From Chondrosia reniformis (taxonomy: Eukaryota; Porifera; Demospongiae; Chondrillida; Chondrillidae): a stretch of 64,000 bases of DNA. The stretch lies in assembly GCA_947172415.1 (NCBI GenBank), contig OX359199.1, positions 4,890,884 through 4,954,883 of the forward strand, given 5' to 3'. Position numbers and translations under genes: made by a program. The stretch's first letter is position 1; each line of letters opens with the position of its first letter. Below, one piece after another: positions 49,077-62,600 of this stretch. Under the pieces are notes generated by a model that did not search any database, was not told where the DNA came from, and saw only the letters and a program-made list of their open reading frames with translations.

Positions 49077-52000
49077 ATGGCTGCCAATTTTCAGAGAACA
49101 ACTCTTTGCAGAATTGAAGCGGTACAGTTATTGAAAATTAAACATTTGGTGAGGAGTTTGATTAATAAGACTTAATTTCAACATAGGAATATCCGGATTT
49201 AGTACTTAAGCCCCAACAACGTGAGAGAAAACAGGCTTTTGAAGATGCGGAGCATTTCCTACCAGTGAAGGAGAACATTTGGAAAAAGTGCTTTAACACT
49301 TTGCGAGACCATGGACTGTATGCTGCACTTGAGCAGTTATCAGAGAAAGGATCAGGTAATATATGCATTACCAATTACTATCAAATGTTTGAAATATATG
49401 AATAATTTGAATCTATGAAGTTCCTTAATATGTTTGTTATGTAGAGGATGCACCGTGGGGTCAAAGTGTGGCCAGTTGGGTGTTGGTCCTGTACAGGTGG
49501 AGCTGGTCCTATCAAGCTATTGGCTATCCTCACCTCCAGGTGTGTTACAAGTGATCTAACCTACACTGTACCTGCAAATATGGTACTTATGAGAGAGGGG
49601 GGGGGGGCGAGAGAGAGGGGAGGAAACAAGTGTAGGCTAGCTGTGGTAGTTGTCCTTGGTGATAGAACTACTGGTTGGCATAGCCAGTAAGTCTGATCAT
49701 TCATCATATATGAATGATGTAACAGTGATGTAATCTATTAGTTAGCCAAGTTGGCCTGGATGCTTTGTCTGATTGCGCAATAGTAGGGGTTGACTTAATG
49801 TACTCCATAATCTTACTTTTGCTCTTTTTGTCAATAGTAAATGGTTGTGGTTTGATAATCAGCTAATGATACTTGTAAAGGTTATGATTTATAATCACTT
49901 AACAGCATAAGTTGTATCATACATGTAATGTATCATACATGTAATGAATTTATCATGGCTACTTTGTTTACAGTTAAACAGAAAGTATAATTCTATAATT
50001 ACTTAACTAATCTTCATACAACATGTGTACAAGTATAATCAAATTGCCTGCTCTAGCAGGAATTTAGTCGGACTGGATGTATTTCTAGGCTCTCTCGGAA
50101 GCCATATTTCTATGTTACTGTAGCTTGCTCCCTTACTCAGCACACATATTCCTTGTACTGTCTCTTTCACACGACCTTATTCCTTTAACCCTTTAGCTTC
50201 CAAAAGTTGAAGTGGCAGATATATATTCAAGAATATCTTGTTGGTATGTACGTGTCTATGTATAGAAGCTGCACCAATGTGACCTTATTCATTAATCTAT
50301 CAGCAATTTTAAGCTAAAATCTTTGCTGTTAAAATTATGTAATCTGTCTGTTGTGGTTGAGCGATTATCTCAGTGACACTGCTGCCAAGATAGTAATTTG
50401 AAATATAATTGTAGCAATTGATCATACTTCAAAGAGTATGCTCAGCACAGCTCTGCATACATATATAGACTGGTTAAGGACAATTTTTATCTATTATAAT
50501 TAGCTCTAGACCAATCTCAATCAACAGCTACCCAATATATCAATCAATACCAACTGTACTGTGCCAACCCATACCAACCCACATCTACCCATACCGGCCC
50601 ATATCTACCCACATCTACCCATACCGGCCCATATCTACCCACATCTACCCATACCGGCCCATATCTACCCACATCTACCCATACCGGCCCATATCTACCC
50701 ACATCTACCCATACCGGCCCATATCTACCCACATCTACCCATACCGGCCCATACCAACCCACATCTACCCATACCGGCCCATATCTACCCACATCTACCC
50801 ATACCGGCCCATATCTACCCACATCTACCCATACCGGCCCATATCTACCCACATCTACCCATACCGGCCCATATCTACCCACATCTACCCATACCGGCCC
50901 ATATCTACCCACATCTACCCATACCGGCCCATATCTACCCACATCTACCCATACCGGCCCATATCTACCCATACCGGCCCATATCTACCCACATCTACCC
51001 ATACCGGCCCATATCTACCCATACCGGCCCATATCTACCCACATCTACCCATACCGGCCCATATCTACCCACATCTACCCATACCGGCCCATATCTACCC
51101 ACATCTACCCATACCGGCCCATACCAACCCATATCTACCCACATCTACCCATACCAACCCATATCTACCCATATCTACCCATACCGACCCATACCAACCC
51201 ATACCGACCCATATCTACCCATACCAACCAATAGCAACCCACGTCTACCCATACCAACCAATAGCAACCCACGTCTACCCATATCAACCCATACCAAGCT
51301 GTAATTCTAGTTTCTAATACAGCAAAAGCATACAATGTTTGATGTGTAAGGTTAATTAGAATATGCTAGTAAGCTACAGAATGTATGTATGTTAGCATAT
51401 TTAATGAGATCTGCTTTGTTTTTCTTTTGACGTAATGGGGTACACTCCAAATAAGAAAGTCAGCACATAAGAGGTACAATGTTATTCTGCATAATTAGCC
51501 ATTTATACTGTCATCCATCTTTTGACTGTGACCCTTAGGTGTGGTCAGTAAGGAGGTCTAGTAAAACTATAGCTCTATTGAAGGTGTTGCCTTATAAGTT
51601 TTTAGTTTTTGATTTGACTTTCTTATCCACTCTGTTTACTATGCTTGGCTGACATTCACTGAATTGTCCTAAACAACTTAAGATGCAGAAAGTAAAACTT
51701 ATTTAGGACAACTCCTTTGACCATTATAGAAATTAGCTGTACTCTTTGAATAGTCTTCAATTCTTTGGTTTTGTTCTCCATTTAAATCGCGTTATCTACT
51801 ACTAATCTCAAGTTACCACAGAATTTGTTAACCATGGCCAGCTGTTATAGGTTGTTTAATCAGCTGATTCTGTCATACAGTCCATCAGCTGGTAGACCCT
51901 TTTGATTACACTGAATGGAACCCTTACAAGTATGTTAGTGTAAAAGGGGTCATAGTTCACTCTCACTGTTGCTCCCAGGCATACAGCTGTAATCAGAGGT

Positions 52001-55000
52001 ATTGCATGGCATCACTTCTCACCTCACCTGGCCGTTGCTAGGCACAGTGGAACTGTAGAGGTTCATCACTTCGGGAGGTCTTCTATTGAGCTGCATTCAA
52101 CACTCAAGGATCACAGACAACAGAATATTTTATGCTTAGAGTGGGCGTAAGTCATTTATAAGCAAACTTGTCAACATGTGTCAATTTACAGATGTATTGA
52201 GTTGCCTAAGATAGCTCGATCCCTGTAGTTGTGTTTGTCCCACCATAGATAAACAAATGTTTATCTATGGTCCCACACTGACATCCTCATGATCAGAGGT
52301 ACTGCTATTAAAATTGAAATGCCTTGTCTATGTCAACTGACTGTGGTGGGTGGGTCCAATGGTGGGCATGGCTGGCTGCATTTCAATGAGTAAAACACTA
52401 ACAGTTACTGTTAATTCAGTTTATTGACAATTTTATGAAATTGATTACTTTCTAAGATTAATGGTTTGAAGTGTGTAATTGCTCCTTGTTCTCTAGACCT
52501 CATTACAAGAGCATGTTAGCAGTTGCTACGCTAGAAGGACTGTTTCTATGGATGATTGACCTAGAGAACTTAAGGTAATTCAGTCAAGATTTAGTAATTA
52601 TTATTTGTTATTTCTTGTATTTGTTTACTTATTCAAGTTAAGATTCCTTCAAACTGCATTGAATTAATCTTTGAGATGGTAAAGATGTTCACAAATTGTT
52701 GAATGATGAGCACTCCACAGCGCTCACACTCTCATGGGCCTAAAATGGAGTACACAGAGTATCATATGTCAAAGTGATTATCTCTCGGTCTACTTCAGTG
52801 CAAAAGTGTCAATTACCATTTTTGAATACTCTCTATACCTTAATTTCTACACCTTGTATAATCAATGTATAGTATTGAAAATTTCTTCAATATTTGTATC
52901 GTTTACTATTGGTAGAGCCTAGTAATCACACGTGAAAACAGTACATATATGGTTTTTGCACAGTGAATGTAGGGATGCCATAGAGTGATTTCATTTCATT
53001 GGTAGAAGCCACTCTTAATCTCCCTGCAAGTTACCAATTATGAACCCACTCAGTTGCATCATGCATAAGTTGAACTATTGAAATTTCCCTTATTTTGGGA
53101 GTGATATTGTTTGATTGTTGTGTGGGGTACAGCAGACAATTGGAGGGGCTACCTTACCCACTAATTTAATAAGCCATCAAAGTTTGTTACTTTTCCCTTT
53201 ATTATAACCAGGTGTCTACAGACATGTTTTGATAAGACTATTGACTGGTAGTGAAAGGCAGTCTCTACTCCATCTCAACACACACACTCCACAGCACTCA
53301 CACTCCACAGCACTCACACACTCCACAGCACTCACACACTCCACAGCACTCACACACTCCACAGCACTCACACACTCCACAGCACTCACACACTCCACAG
53401 CACTCACACACTCCACAGCACTCACACACTCCACAGCACTCACACTCTCATACTCACTTGCTCAAACAATCACTGTTTCGGTCACATGTTCCTTTGCATA
53501 TGCTCAGAGGGAGGGAAAGTCCCTACTATGTACTGCATGTTGATTGATTTATAGCAAGCCTCTCAGTCTGAGCCAGGCAGGGGTCAAACTATGACCTGTT
53601 GACCTTCCAACCTATCAAATTATTCAGTTTGTTCACTTTGTAAAGTCCATCCCAAGTGTTGATTGGTTTTACTTATTTTTATTATAGGGTTAAGTGGATG
53701 TCTGGTATGTACATACTTATATAGTAGCATCACTCAAGTGATATTCTTACATTTGTTTGTTTGCAGCCAATCAAGATTAACTCCAACTTGGGTTTCTATG
53801 GAAACAAGTCCAGCCCATGTGCCTGTCACATCAGTATCATGGTGTCCATACCGGCTGAATCTGATCACATGTTCACCATGTGACACTAGCATGAAGTTAT
53901 GGGATATCTCCATGTGGGAGCATATTGACATTACTCGCTACAAAGGAGGCGGAGTTACGCTAACAAAATGGTCTCCAGACGGCCTGCACCTCTTCACAGC
54001 TACTCCATCACCAATGTTCAGGTTCAACTCAAAAGTGTTGTAATAGTATATGTTTAGAATAGTAGTAAGCATACATATATATGTGATACTATATACCAGG
54101 TTTCTGTTAGAGGATAAAATACGTACGTATGTAAAATAATATGCAAATGACCCCCCCCCCAAACGAAACCATGTATACATATATGTACGTATGTACATTT
54201 TGCTACAGGTTAGTATGTAGATTGATTATTATTCTAGTTAGTCATATCACTCATGACTAGGGCACTATATACAGTATAACAATTATTAAGGAATTATATA
54301 AAATTGTCATGAAAATTGGTTATATGTAGAGTACATCGAAAATATTAATAAAGTTTAATGTGTGGATAGTTATTTGATAGGGTAGAAACAAAAACATTAA
54401 GTATTCAATTAGTATTCCATTGCTCAGATAGTACTAGTACTAGTACTGGCTGTATGGTTTAATTGTCTGTTTCCTCGAACTGTGTTATCATATATCGTAT
54501 TATGGAATGCCTGCTAATTTTCCTTAATTTATAATCTTTAAATTGTTATAGGCACAACTAACTCACTTAACCCGCCAATTAGTTACAGCTGTAATATTTC
54601 AACTACATCACTAAAGGAGAGCAGCTGCTATGTAGTTGTGTACATTAGAATAACAATTATAATAGAAACAATTTAAATCTCTATGGAATCACTTATTTTA
54701 TTAAATCCTGGAAGTGCAGCTTGTAACTTGGCTTCCAACATTGATCAAACATTACTATACATAAAAACAATTGCACTGTATCATGGCTACTTGAACAAAG
54801 AAAATTCCTTCAGTACATATACTGGAGTCTTGAGTTGTCACATAGTAAAGGGTGACTATTTCATCAAACTCATTGGAAGTGCTTTCTAGTAAAGTGTCTC
54901 AATATGATCTCATGTAGAGTTTGGGAAACCTGTGATTGGACTTGCGAACAATGGACAAATCTAGCTGGTCCATGTACAGCTGCTGCATGGAGCCCTAGGG

Positions 55001-56511
55001 GGGAAACCCTCTTATTTGCCTTGATGGGGGAAGCAGCCATATACTCCATTTCATTTCAAGCTCTCACTAGTGGCAGTAAGTAGGATGTTTTAAAATTATC
55101 AATCATGCACACATCTTTAATGTGACTCAAATTTTAATAAACATGTACAAGTGAAGATGTGACTTAAATGCACAATGACTGTGCAAGGATATGATGATAT
55201 TCACTGGAAAATATTATGCCAAACCAGTCAAGTGAACAAAGTCTTATATATCTTGGCTGGGGTAATCCAGACTCAACACCAAAGTGTACCATGCTAATGA
55301 GCTCTGAGGAAAGTAAAATGGTCTTCTGTGGCTCTTTGAAGATTTTCTATCTTGAATCAGTGGTTGCCACTTTTAATAGGACCTTCCTCTCCCCAGCCAA
55401 GGAAGACTTCCATTACTTGCCTGGAGGTTTGTCATAATGATTATCTATATTATATGTATGTACACGTACATGGACTGTATATACATTAGTATATTCATTA
55501 ACAATATACCATAACAATATAATGTAAATAATTTATACATATGTGTCCTTATGTAAATAGCCTCCTCAAATGCAATCAAGTGTGTTGATCTACCAGTAAT
55601 TACTTCAGATGCCGACAAGCAGACTGTGTAAGTATTGTAGTTTATGAATACTTTGCTGAAGTATTTTTCTGACAACAACATGTTTGATACAGAGGGGTTA
55701 CAGTGAAGGATTTAAAGTGGGATAAATCTGGGACTAAATTGGCAGCCATTTTTAATAGTAAGCGTTGCCATGGTAACAGAGATTGGTTGCTAACACATGG
55801 ATAACTATTATTGTCTAGATTCTCCTAGCTTAGCTGTGTTTCAGACAAGAATACATCCAGTACTAGAGGTGCTACCAGCGTAAGTCATATTGCCATTATC
55901 TACAAACATGCGTATATGCTTCCATAGTATTCTTTAGTGTGTCAATATAGATTCCTCCACAAATAACAAGATCCACATCTTCCCTACTTTCATAGAGATG
56001 TAATTCAAGAAGGAGATAACTACCCTTTGGCCATTGACTTTCAATCTTTTTCTAAAGATAGTGTTCATTTGAGTGTAGTGAGTTTATTCAGCATACATTC
56101 CAACTGTGATATACAACTGTGATATACATGCCAAGGATTCACAGAAGATCAAGATAAAGAAAAGACATCCCAGGATCACTGATGAAGGGTGGAATTCCCA
56201 GAAACGGCTGTCTGACCCAGTGGAGAAGAAGATGAAAGAAGGGAAAAGAAGGAAGAAAAGACTCCTGTATCCTCATCCAAAAGCTCTCTTCAGGTTTAGT
56301 TCCCCTATAGGCTCTTTTACAGAATAGGCATATAGCATGTAGGAAAATGGTATCTTGTACATGCAATGTTCCATACCTATACATACATTTAATGACTGTA
56401 TTAAAACATCCATACTGTTATGTACGTATGTGGATATATATTTTGTATCTATTTATGAATGTACAGGGGTGGTCAGATGGAGTCATAAAAACCTACAATT
56501 TAACCAAATAA
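49077..56511 (+). CDS. AAAS: Aladin, nuclear pore WD40 protein
   Basis: AAAS/aladin is a WD-repeat nucleoporin. Clear exons: 49077-49148 (MAANFQRTTLCRIEAVQLLK), 49187-49355 (ENIWKKCFNTLRDHGLYAAL), 49445-49539 (DAPWGQSVASWVLVLYRW), about 51979-52150 (AVIRGIAWHHFSPHLAVARH), 52498-52575 (SMLAVATLEGLFLWMIDL), 53767-54020 (VTSVSWCPYRLNLITCSPCD, GGGVTLTKWSPDGLHLFTAT), 54919-55075 (VWETCDWTCEQWTNLAGPCT, then AAAWSPRGETLLFALMGEAA). Later exons lie near 55562, 55693, 55820 and 55950. The last exon, from about 56466, reads WSDGVIKTYNLTK. Order and motifs follow human aladin. At least one small exon between 49540 and 51979 is unplaced because the phases do not join directly. Introns hold 30-bp and 18-bp minisatellites and a dispersed repeat. 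Confidence 0.92.
50567..51296 (+). repeat. 30-bp minisatellite (AAAS intron)
   Basis: About 24 copies of ACATCTACCCATACCGGCCC plus ATATCTACCC, with CATACCAACC variants increasing toward both ends. The unit is divisible by three, so frames on both strands stay open (HLPIPAHIYP on +, YGPVWVDVGR on -). It lies in an intron with no splice-site support for coding. Confidence 0.95.
52243..52270. repeat. Perfect 13-bp-arm palindrome (AAAS intron)
   Basis: CCATAGATAAACA, two central bases, then TGTTTATCTATGG. Each arm includes ATAAACA, a forkhead-type consensus, in inverted orientation. Confidence 0.8.
53277..53450 (+). repeat. 18-bp minisatellite (AAAS intron)
   Basis: About nine copies of CACTCACACACTCCACAG, with slightly shorter units at the start. 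Confidence 0.95.
56137..56335 (-). repeat. Dispersed repeat family copy, inverted (AAAS intron)
   Basis: On the + strand it reads [20 protein letters not shown], then a Lys/Arg-rich run, then LLYPHPKALFRFSSPIG. The reverse strand of the copy at 39399 gives a closely similar peptide. Confidence 0.75.
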
Positions 56512-56534
56512 CTCACATTTTGACATAAAAGCTC

Positions 56535-56540
56535 TTTATT
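56535..56540 (-). terminator. Candidate USP40 polyadenylation signal
   Basis: AATAAA on the minus strand, about 107 bp past the USP40 stop codon. Confidence 0.55.
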
Positions 56541-56553
56541 ACATGTTCTGTAC

Positions 56554-56559
56554 ATTAAA
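56554..56559 (+). terminator. Candidate AAAS polyadenylation signal
   Basis: ATTAAA on the plus strand, 43 bp past the AAAS stop. It lies beyond the minus-strand AATAAA at 56535, so the two mRNAs should overlap in their 3' ends. Confidence 0.45.
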
Positions 56560-56646
56560 TATTATATGATCTTTAATCTGTTTACGATCAATATATTGCA
56601 TTTTGTAAAATTAGTTTATCAAATTATTATTTAAAAATGGTACAAA

Positions 56647-59600
56647 TTATTTTGGATTCTTTGCTGCAAAATTTGGAACATGAATTTTTATGCCCACTTC
56701 TGCTCTTCTTGGTTGATGAGATCCTTTGCCAGTTGTCCAATCATCGCTACGTGCTTTCCTCCTGTATGTAAATAGTGGATGTACATGAATTATATATCTA
56801 ACACACCATTTCAACATACTACATCTATTCTACAGTAAAAAGGCCTACAGGGAACTAAACCTATTGAGAGCTTTGGATGTGAGGATATATATATACAAGA
56901 GGCTGCTCCTTCTTCATTACTGGTTCAGACAGCTGTTTCTGGGTATTTCACCACCTCAAATGTAGTAAAACCTGAATAGAGCAGTCACCTCCGAATTACA
57001 GTCAGCTCATAAAATCAAAGGAAAATTGTGCAATAATGGGTCACCCCCAGCCAAGTTCAGCTGGCCCCGAGCCAACTACACATGGGAATAAAGAGACTGA
57101 CTTTCTTCTCTTTTCTTCTTGTTGGGCTGTCAGTATTGCTTGGCCCTTCAAGTCATCCGATGTCATAAAATCATCTTTTGAGTCATCTCTCAAGTCCTGC
57201 ACGGTTGGATATATACAGTAGATAACAAGGAATGACCGACCATTTTGTCTATCATATGCATGATCCACAAGCATTAATTCACACTTGTTTCCATACATGG
57301 CATTATTCATTTAACAATACATCACATGGTATTACAATATTACCATATGTATTTATATTGTTGTCCCTAGCACTGTACATGTGGCCAGATATACATGCAC
57401 AAATACTGTATATAGCAGCTACACTAGCAGTGTTGCTAGGACTTAATATTACCAAGGAGCAGCCATCTTTTAATGAAACATAAAATTGTAATCTCATAGA
57501 CGATTAAAAGACGGAAAAGGATGTTAATTCCACTTGGCTAATATACAAAAGGATGTGTAACTGTTTCTTACTGGAATGTTTTTGCTGATAAGCAAAGATT
57601 ATACAAAATACTTGGTCTTTATAGTAGCAGTAGGCCCTAAAGCTTAAGGTGTGTTTGTATACATACATAGTATAGGCACACTGGCTATATATGATAGGCT
57701 CTAACAGGCTAGTCCTTACCAGAACCCCTAATGTATCTCCATCATGCAACAAGAAAGGAGAGTTCTTAATGTTCACAGTAGAGCCTCTTCCTTTCTTTGA
57801 CTTCTTTGATCCTTTGCTCTGTGAAGCCTGCAAAGCAACAATTCCATACTCATCTATAACCAATACTAATAAATATGCACTTCAAACCTCTGCAGGTGCT
57901 TCTTCTATTGGCAGCCACTGAAACACTTCAAATTTGTGTTTGGCAACCTTCAAGTGTTGTTCAGGAATACTAAGCAGTTTGGAGAGGAAACCTCTCAGAG
58001 CAGTTGGAGTAGGGGATGGTTGAGTGTCAAAGATAATCTAAAGGAAGGCGAAGAGGTTATCAATGCATAGGAGTACACTGAACTCTTTACTAATTATAAC
58101 ATTCATTAAGCAATTACTGAAACTATGCGCTGAAAGCTGTGACAATAACTGTAACACATACATACACAATTAGCTTTATTAACACATACAATGCGATCCT
58201 ACCTCCATGATTGGCCCATATGTTCTATTTTGTGGAATTCGCATTCTGACATTCAATATCAGACTTGAAGGACTAAAGTAAAGAGCAAATAAAATGAAGT
58301 TAATTCCAATTATCTCTTGAGATATTCCTCCTGTTTAAGAGTAACATTTTTTCAGTTTTATGAATTCTTCAACTCCAACTGATCTCTTTCTAGATGAAGT
58401 ACCCACAGGGCAACATATTAAAACAGACAAAACTGTAAATGTATTTAGTTAATGCTCTATAAATCTGAACAAAGTTTTTGTATGCATGAGTAATCTAAAA
58501 CGCCATTTTCCTACATACCAATCCATTCTACCATAAAAGGCTTATAGGGAACTAAACCTGGTGTCGCTTCACTGGACATGTACAGTTCCCACTGTTTTTA
58601 AACTGCATACATATGTATGTACACAACAAGTGCTGTAATTAATGAGATGTTTATGAACATTGTGCTGGGCTTAGAGGAACTGCCTTGCAAAACCTGTTAC
58701 TCTTTCCAGATTTCCACATTGCTAGAGTGATTGGATATGCAATTTCAAAAAAATTATATATCAATTATGTAAGTGATCACCTTTGAATGAATTACAGTCA
58801 GCTCTCAAAATCAAAAACCATACGTATAATAGGCCATACATAGGGTTTTCTACAATGCAGCCACCTCTCTAATACAGACAAGACCACATTATACACGTTT
58901 TAATACCTTAGGTCATCTTCCTGCTGCAATATCTTAATGCATACTTTGGTGTCCCCTGTAAACTTCTGTCTCCTACAATAGGTAGACGGGGAAGTGAGTG
59001 GGCAGAGGGATGGTTGAGTGAGAAGGCAGTAGTTACCTCAAGGTGTGGGAGGACTGCTTGAAGATCTTCCCTGGCCTACCATTAACCAAATCATAGATCC
59101 TTATGAAGGCCGGAATGGGGACGACGTGTTTGGACACCTACGTATGTACATACCATATGCAAGTGTAAACATTACTTGTAACCCTTCAAATCAACGTTGG
59201 TACCACTCTACATACATACATATTAGTATTTCAGGGCCAGGGGAACAGGTCTGACAGACCCAGGAACTAACAAATCAATAATTTGAATAAAGATTACAGT
59301 GGGAAGACACACTGATTTAAGATCGGCTTCGGATCTTAAAGTCTTCTATTTTATGTTTGCTATGCAACGTTACCCAACCAAAGCCAAATTGTTCCCTACC
59401 CTGTATTTGGATGGTATACACAACTAACTAACTAAGGGTAATGTGGAAATCATTTCTTTGAGTTCTGAAATGGTAGCATCTTTAGCCACAAGCACTGATC
59501 CCAAATAGTTGATACTTCCCAACAGTGGAGGATAATACTGCCTTGGGTCCTGCTCATAAAGGGGAATACCCTTCAATTTAGAGTCCACATCAACTTCCAT

Positions 59601-62600
59601 GGATTCTGAAGTTGTGGAGGTACCACTAGTGTCAGCAGTACTACCATATTCTACTGGGCCTTCCCCACTTTCATAAATGAACACAGGTAGATTGATGTAT
59701 CCTTTTGGTGGCAGTTTCCCTGGGCAAACGAGCAGTAGGCTGCCAGAGGTCAGGTGAAGCTGCTCTATAGTGGCCTCCTGAGTATACCAACACAAGACAT
59801 ACATACAGTCAATAAGCTATGCAGTACATCCATTCTAAATGCACCTCTCTAACATGGCCATTCCTCTAAATGTACCTCTCTAACATGGCCATTCCTCTTA
59901 ATGTACCTCTCTAACATGGCCATTCCTCTAAATGTACCTCTCTAACATGGCCATTCCTCTAAATGTACCTCTCTAACATGGCCATTCCTCTAAATGTACC
60001 TCTCTAACATGGCCATTCCTCTAAATGTACCTCTCTAACATGGCCATTCCTCTAAATGTACCTCTCTAACATGGCCATTCCTCTAAATGTACCTCTCTAA
60101 CATGGCCATTCCTCTATAATAAAATGATTGTAAGGGAACTAAATCTAGTGAGAACTTTGGATATGGATACAAAAGTATTCTCCTTATTCTTCTGCTCCAC
60201 CAGGCCAGGTATCTGTATCTGGGAATATTACCCTTCATCAATGACCAGGGGTCTTTCTGGAAGTTCTTCTTTGTATCCTTAGATCCATGTATGACAGAGG
60301 GAACCCAGTGCACAGTACATTATGCATGCCACACATATTGGGGAACATCCTCTCATTACTAGACACATTTCTCATCTGAAAACATTCTAATTGTATATCT
60401 CAAATATGATTGCATGCTTGCAAATAGTTAGTTACCATGGTTAGCTATACAGGTTCCTTGGTTAGTTACCATGATTAGCTATACAGGTTCCTTGGTTAGT
60501 TACCATGGCTAGCTATACAGGTTCCTTACTTCATCATCAATGGCAGACAAAGGTTCTCCACACCAATTGCTCTTTTTCAGATGCCATTCATCACCTATGA
60601 CACAAGGAGGATGTACACTGACATGGCCAACGGGTCAGACTTCCATGTCACCTCATTTGTGTTACGTATGTAGTTCTTACTATTTAGCTTCACTGCAATG
60701 GTAACTTGATCAAGGCACTAACAAGTGAAAAGATGAAATTGAATTATTACAACTTGCAGTTACTTCTTTCATGTTTTTCCTCTTATTGATGTTTGTTGAG
60801 ATTATTTAGTTGTGGTATATAATATAAGTATACACAAGTATCTGTGCAGTCAATCAGGGCTGTATGCAGAACTTGGGGCCAGAGGGGGAGCAATGGTATG
60901 AGGGTGTTGAAGCAGTTTAGGGGGTTCCCAAACATCTAGGGAGGGGGAAATCAATCCTGGGGGGTGGGGGGTATTTCTCTATACAGCCCTGTCAACAGTG
61001 AATACTTTAGCTGACCTGTCGAATCGTAGTTTGTCTGTCAACAATAAGTTCAACCGGTTGAAAATCCGAGTTTGGAGGGCTCATTGCAAACTGCAGACTT
61101 ACCTAACAGTAAGGAGAACTAGGGTGAAGTTGTAGCAGAGGATGAAGCTACATCTGTTTGGGACACATATATGTAGGTCTTAAGGGGGTACACTGTAGGG
61201 GATGTGTGTGGCTGGTCCCAAAGGACCACAAAGCAAAACTGCATGGGTGTCCACTTTCTGTGTCTGTTTGGACAACATTGTTGTATTCACTTTCTAAAAA
61301 AAGCTATTAAGAAACTAGATAACCAGACAATATGGCTAATGGCTTCACATTGATTGGGCAGCCATTTTAATTAAAGAAGTAGAAACTGAGGATCTCACTT
61401 CTGACAGCAGAGGAATGGGGCCTGGTTCAATGACCACCTTACTGCCTTGCACAATGCCTGCAGTGGATAGCACATGATCCTCTTGCAAAGGAGGACCCAA
61501 TCCAGCACTGTCGTCATCTAGACGCAGACGGCTGTTGTCTGTGTGGATCAGAAGTAAGAACATGTTCAAGTGATTGCTTACATTTTGGTGTTCAAAGACA
61601 TACCTTCCAAGTCTGTTCTTCCTATTTGCCTCAAAATGGACATCCTCAAATCATGGAGGGACTAGACATTTGTTAAACAAGCAATTATAAATTGACAATA
61701 ATGATTGTTCTATGACTGTCACAAAACTAACTTGATCCTTCTCTCCCTGAATAGTGATTATTGGCCAAGGATCATAGCTATTATCTAAAACCTGTTCATA
61801 AATATATAATAACATTCTAAAGCAATGGATGAGTATATGAATGGATTGATGGGTGGATGGATAGTGGACAGACGGATGGATGGATGGATGAATGGGTGGA
61901 TGGATAGATGGGTGGATGGATAGTGGATGGATAGTGGATGGTTGGCTGGATGGTTGATACACTCACACTACAGTGGTCCTCCACAATAATGTGAACTGTT
62001 TTATGATGCAAGTCTGCTACAGTGTGTGCCAATGTCTTGACACTGTACAGGAGAAATGAGTAAGAGAAACATATCAAATAATAACATTGACAAACAGTGT
62101 CAAACACATATAGTACTGCATGTCCTGTATCACAGTGCATTACCCTTTCTTAGTCTGTTTCTCGGCAGACAGTCTGTCGCCATCACGAAGGTTCAGTTCA
62201 CCCAGTGTACACTGATCCTACGGGATACAAGAAAGGAAAGCAAGTCACTTTGCATTCCACTGCAGCTTTGTGAAGAGATACTGACCAAATATATGTAACT
62301 ACAGTGGACATTTGGGTCATTAAAGTTTCAATATACAAACATATGTACATATCAGCCTTCTATTGATGGTAAATCTATTAGATAATGCTAATGGTTGTGG
62401 TTTCATGTCCACTTAATTGGTTCACATAAACATGTCTCTTTGCAGAGGTGGATTTAGAAGCTTGTAAGGGAGGATCGTGCTATATTTTAAAGGAATGGAA
62501 CAGAGAGAGTAATATTAGGGGCATGTACATATATACACTACATCTAAGTGAACCAATGCATGAATAATCTAATACACCATTTTCATACATGCCATGCCTA

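Noticed and set aside
55216-55437. 73-codon frame in AAAS (MPNQSSEQSLIYLGW)
   Set aside because: No aladin similarity, and its start resembles the repeat end at 10863. Treated as intronic repeat.
56106-56327. Lys-rich frame as an alternative AAAS terminal exon
   Set aside because: It corresponds to a dispersed repeat copy; the true last exon (WSDGVIKTYNLTK) lies at about 56466-56511.
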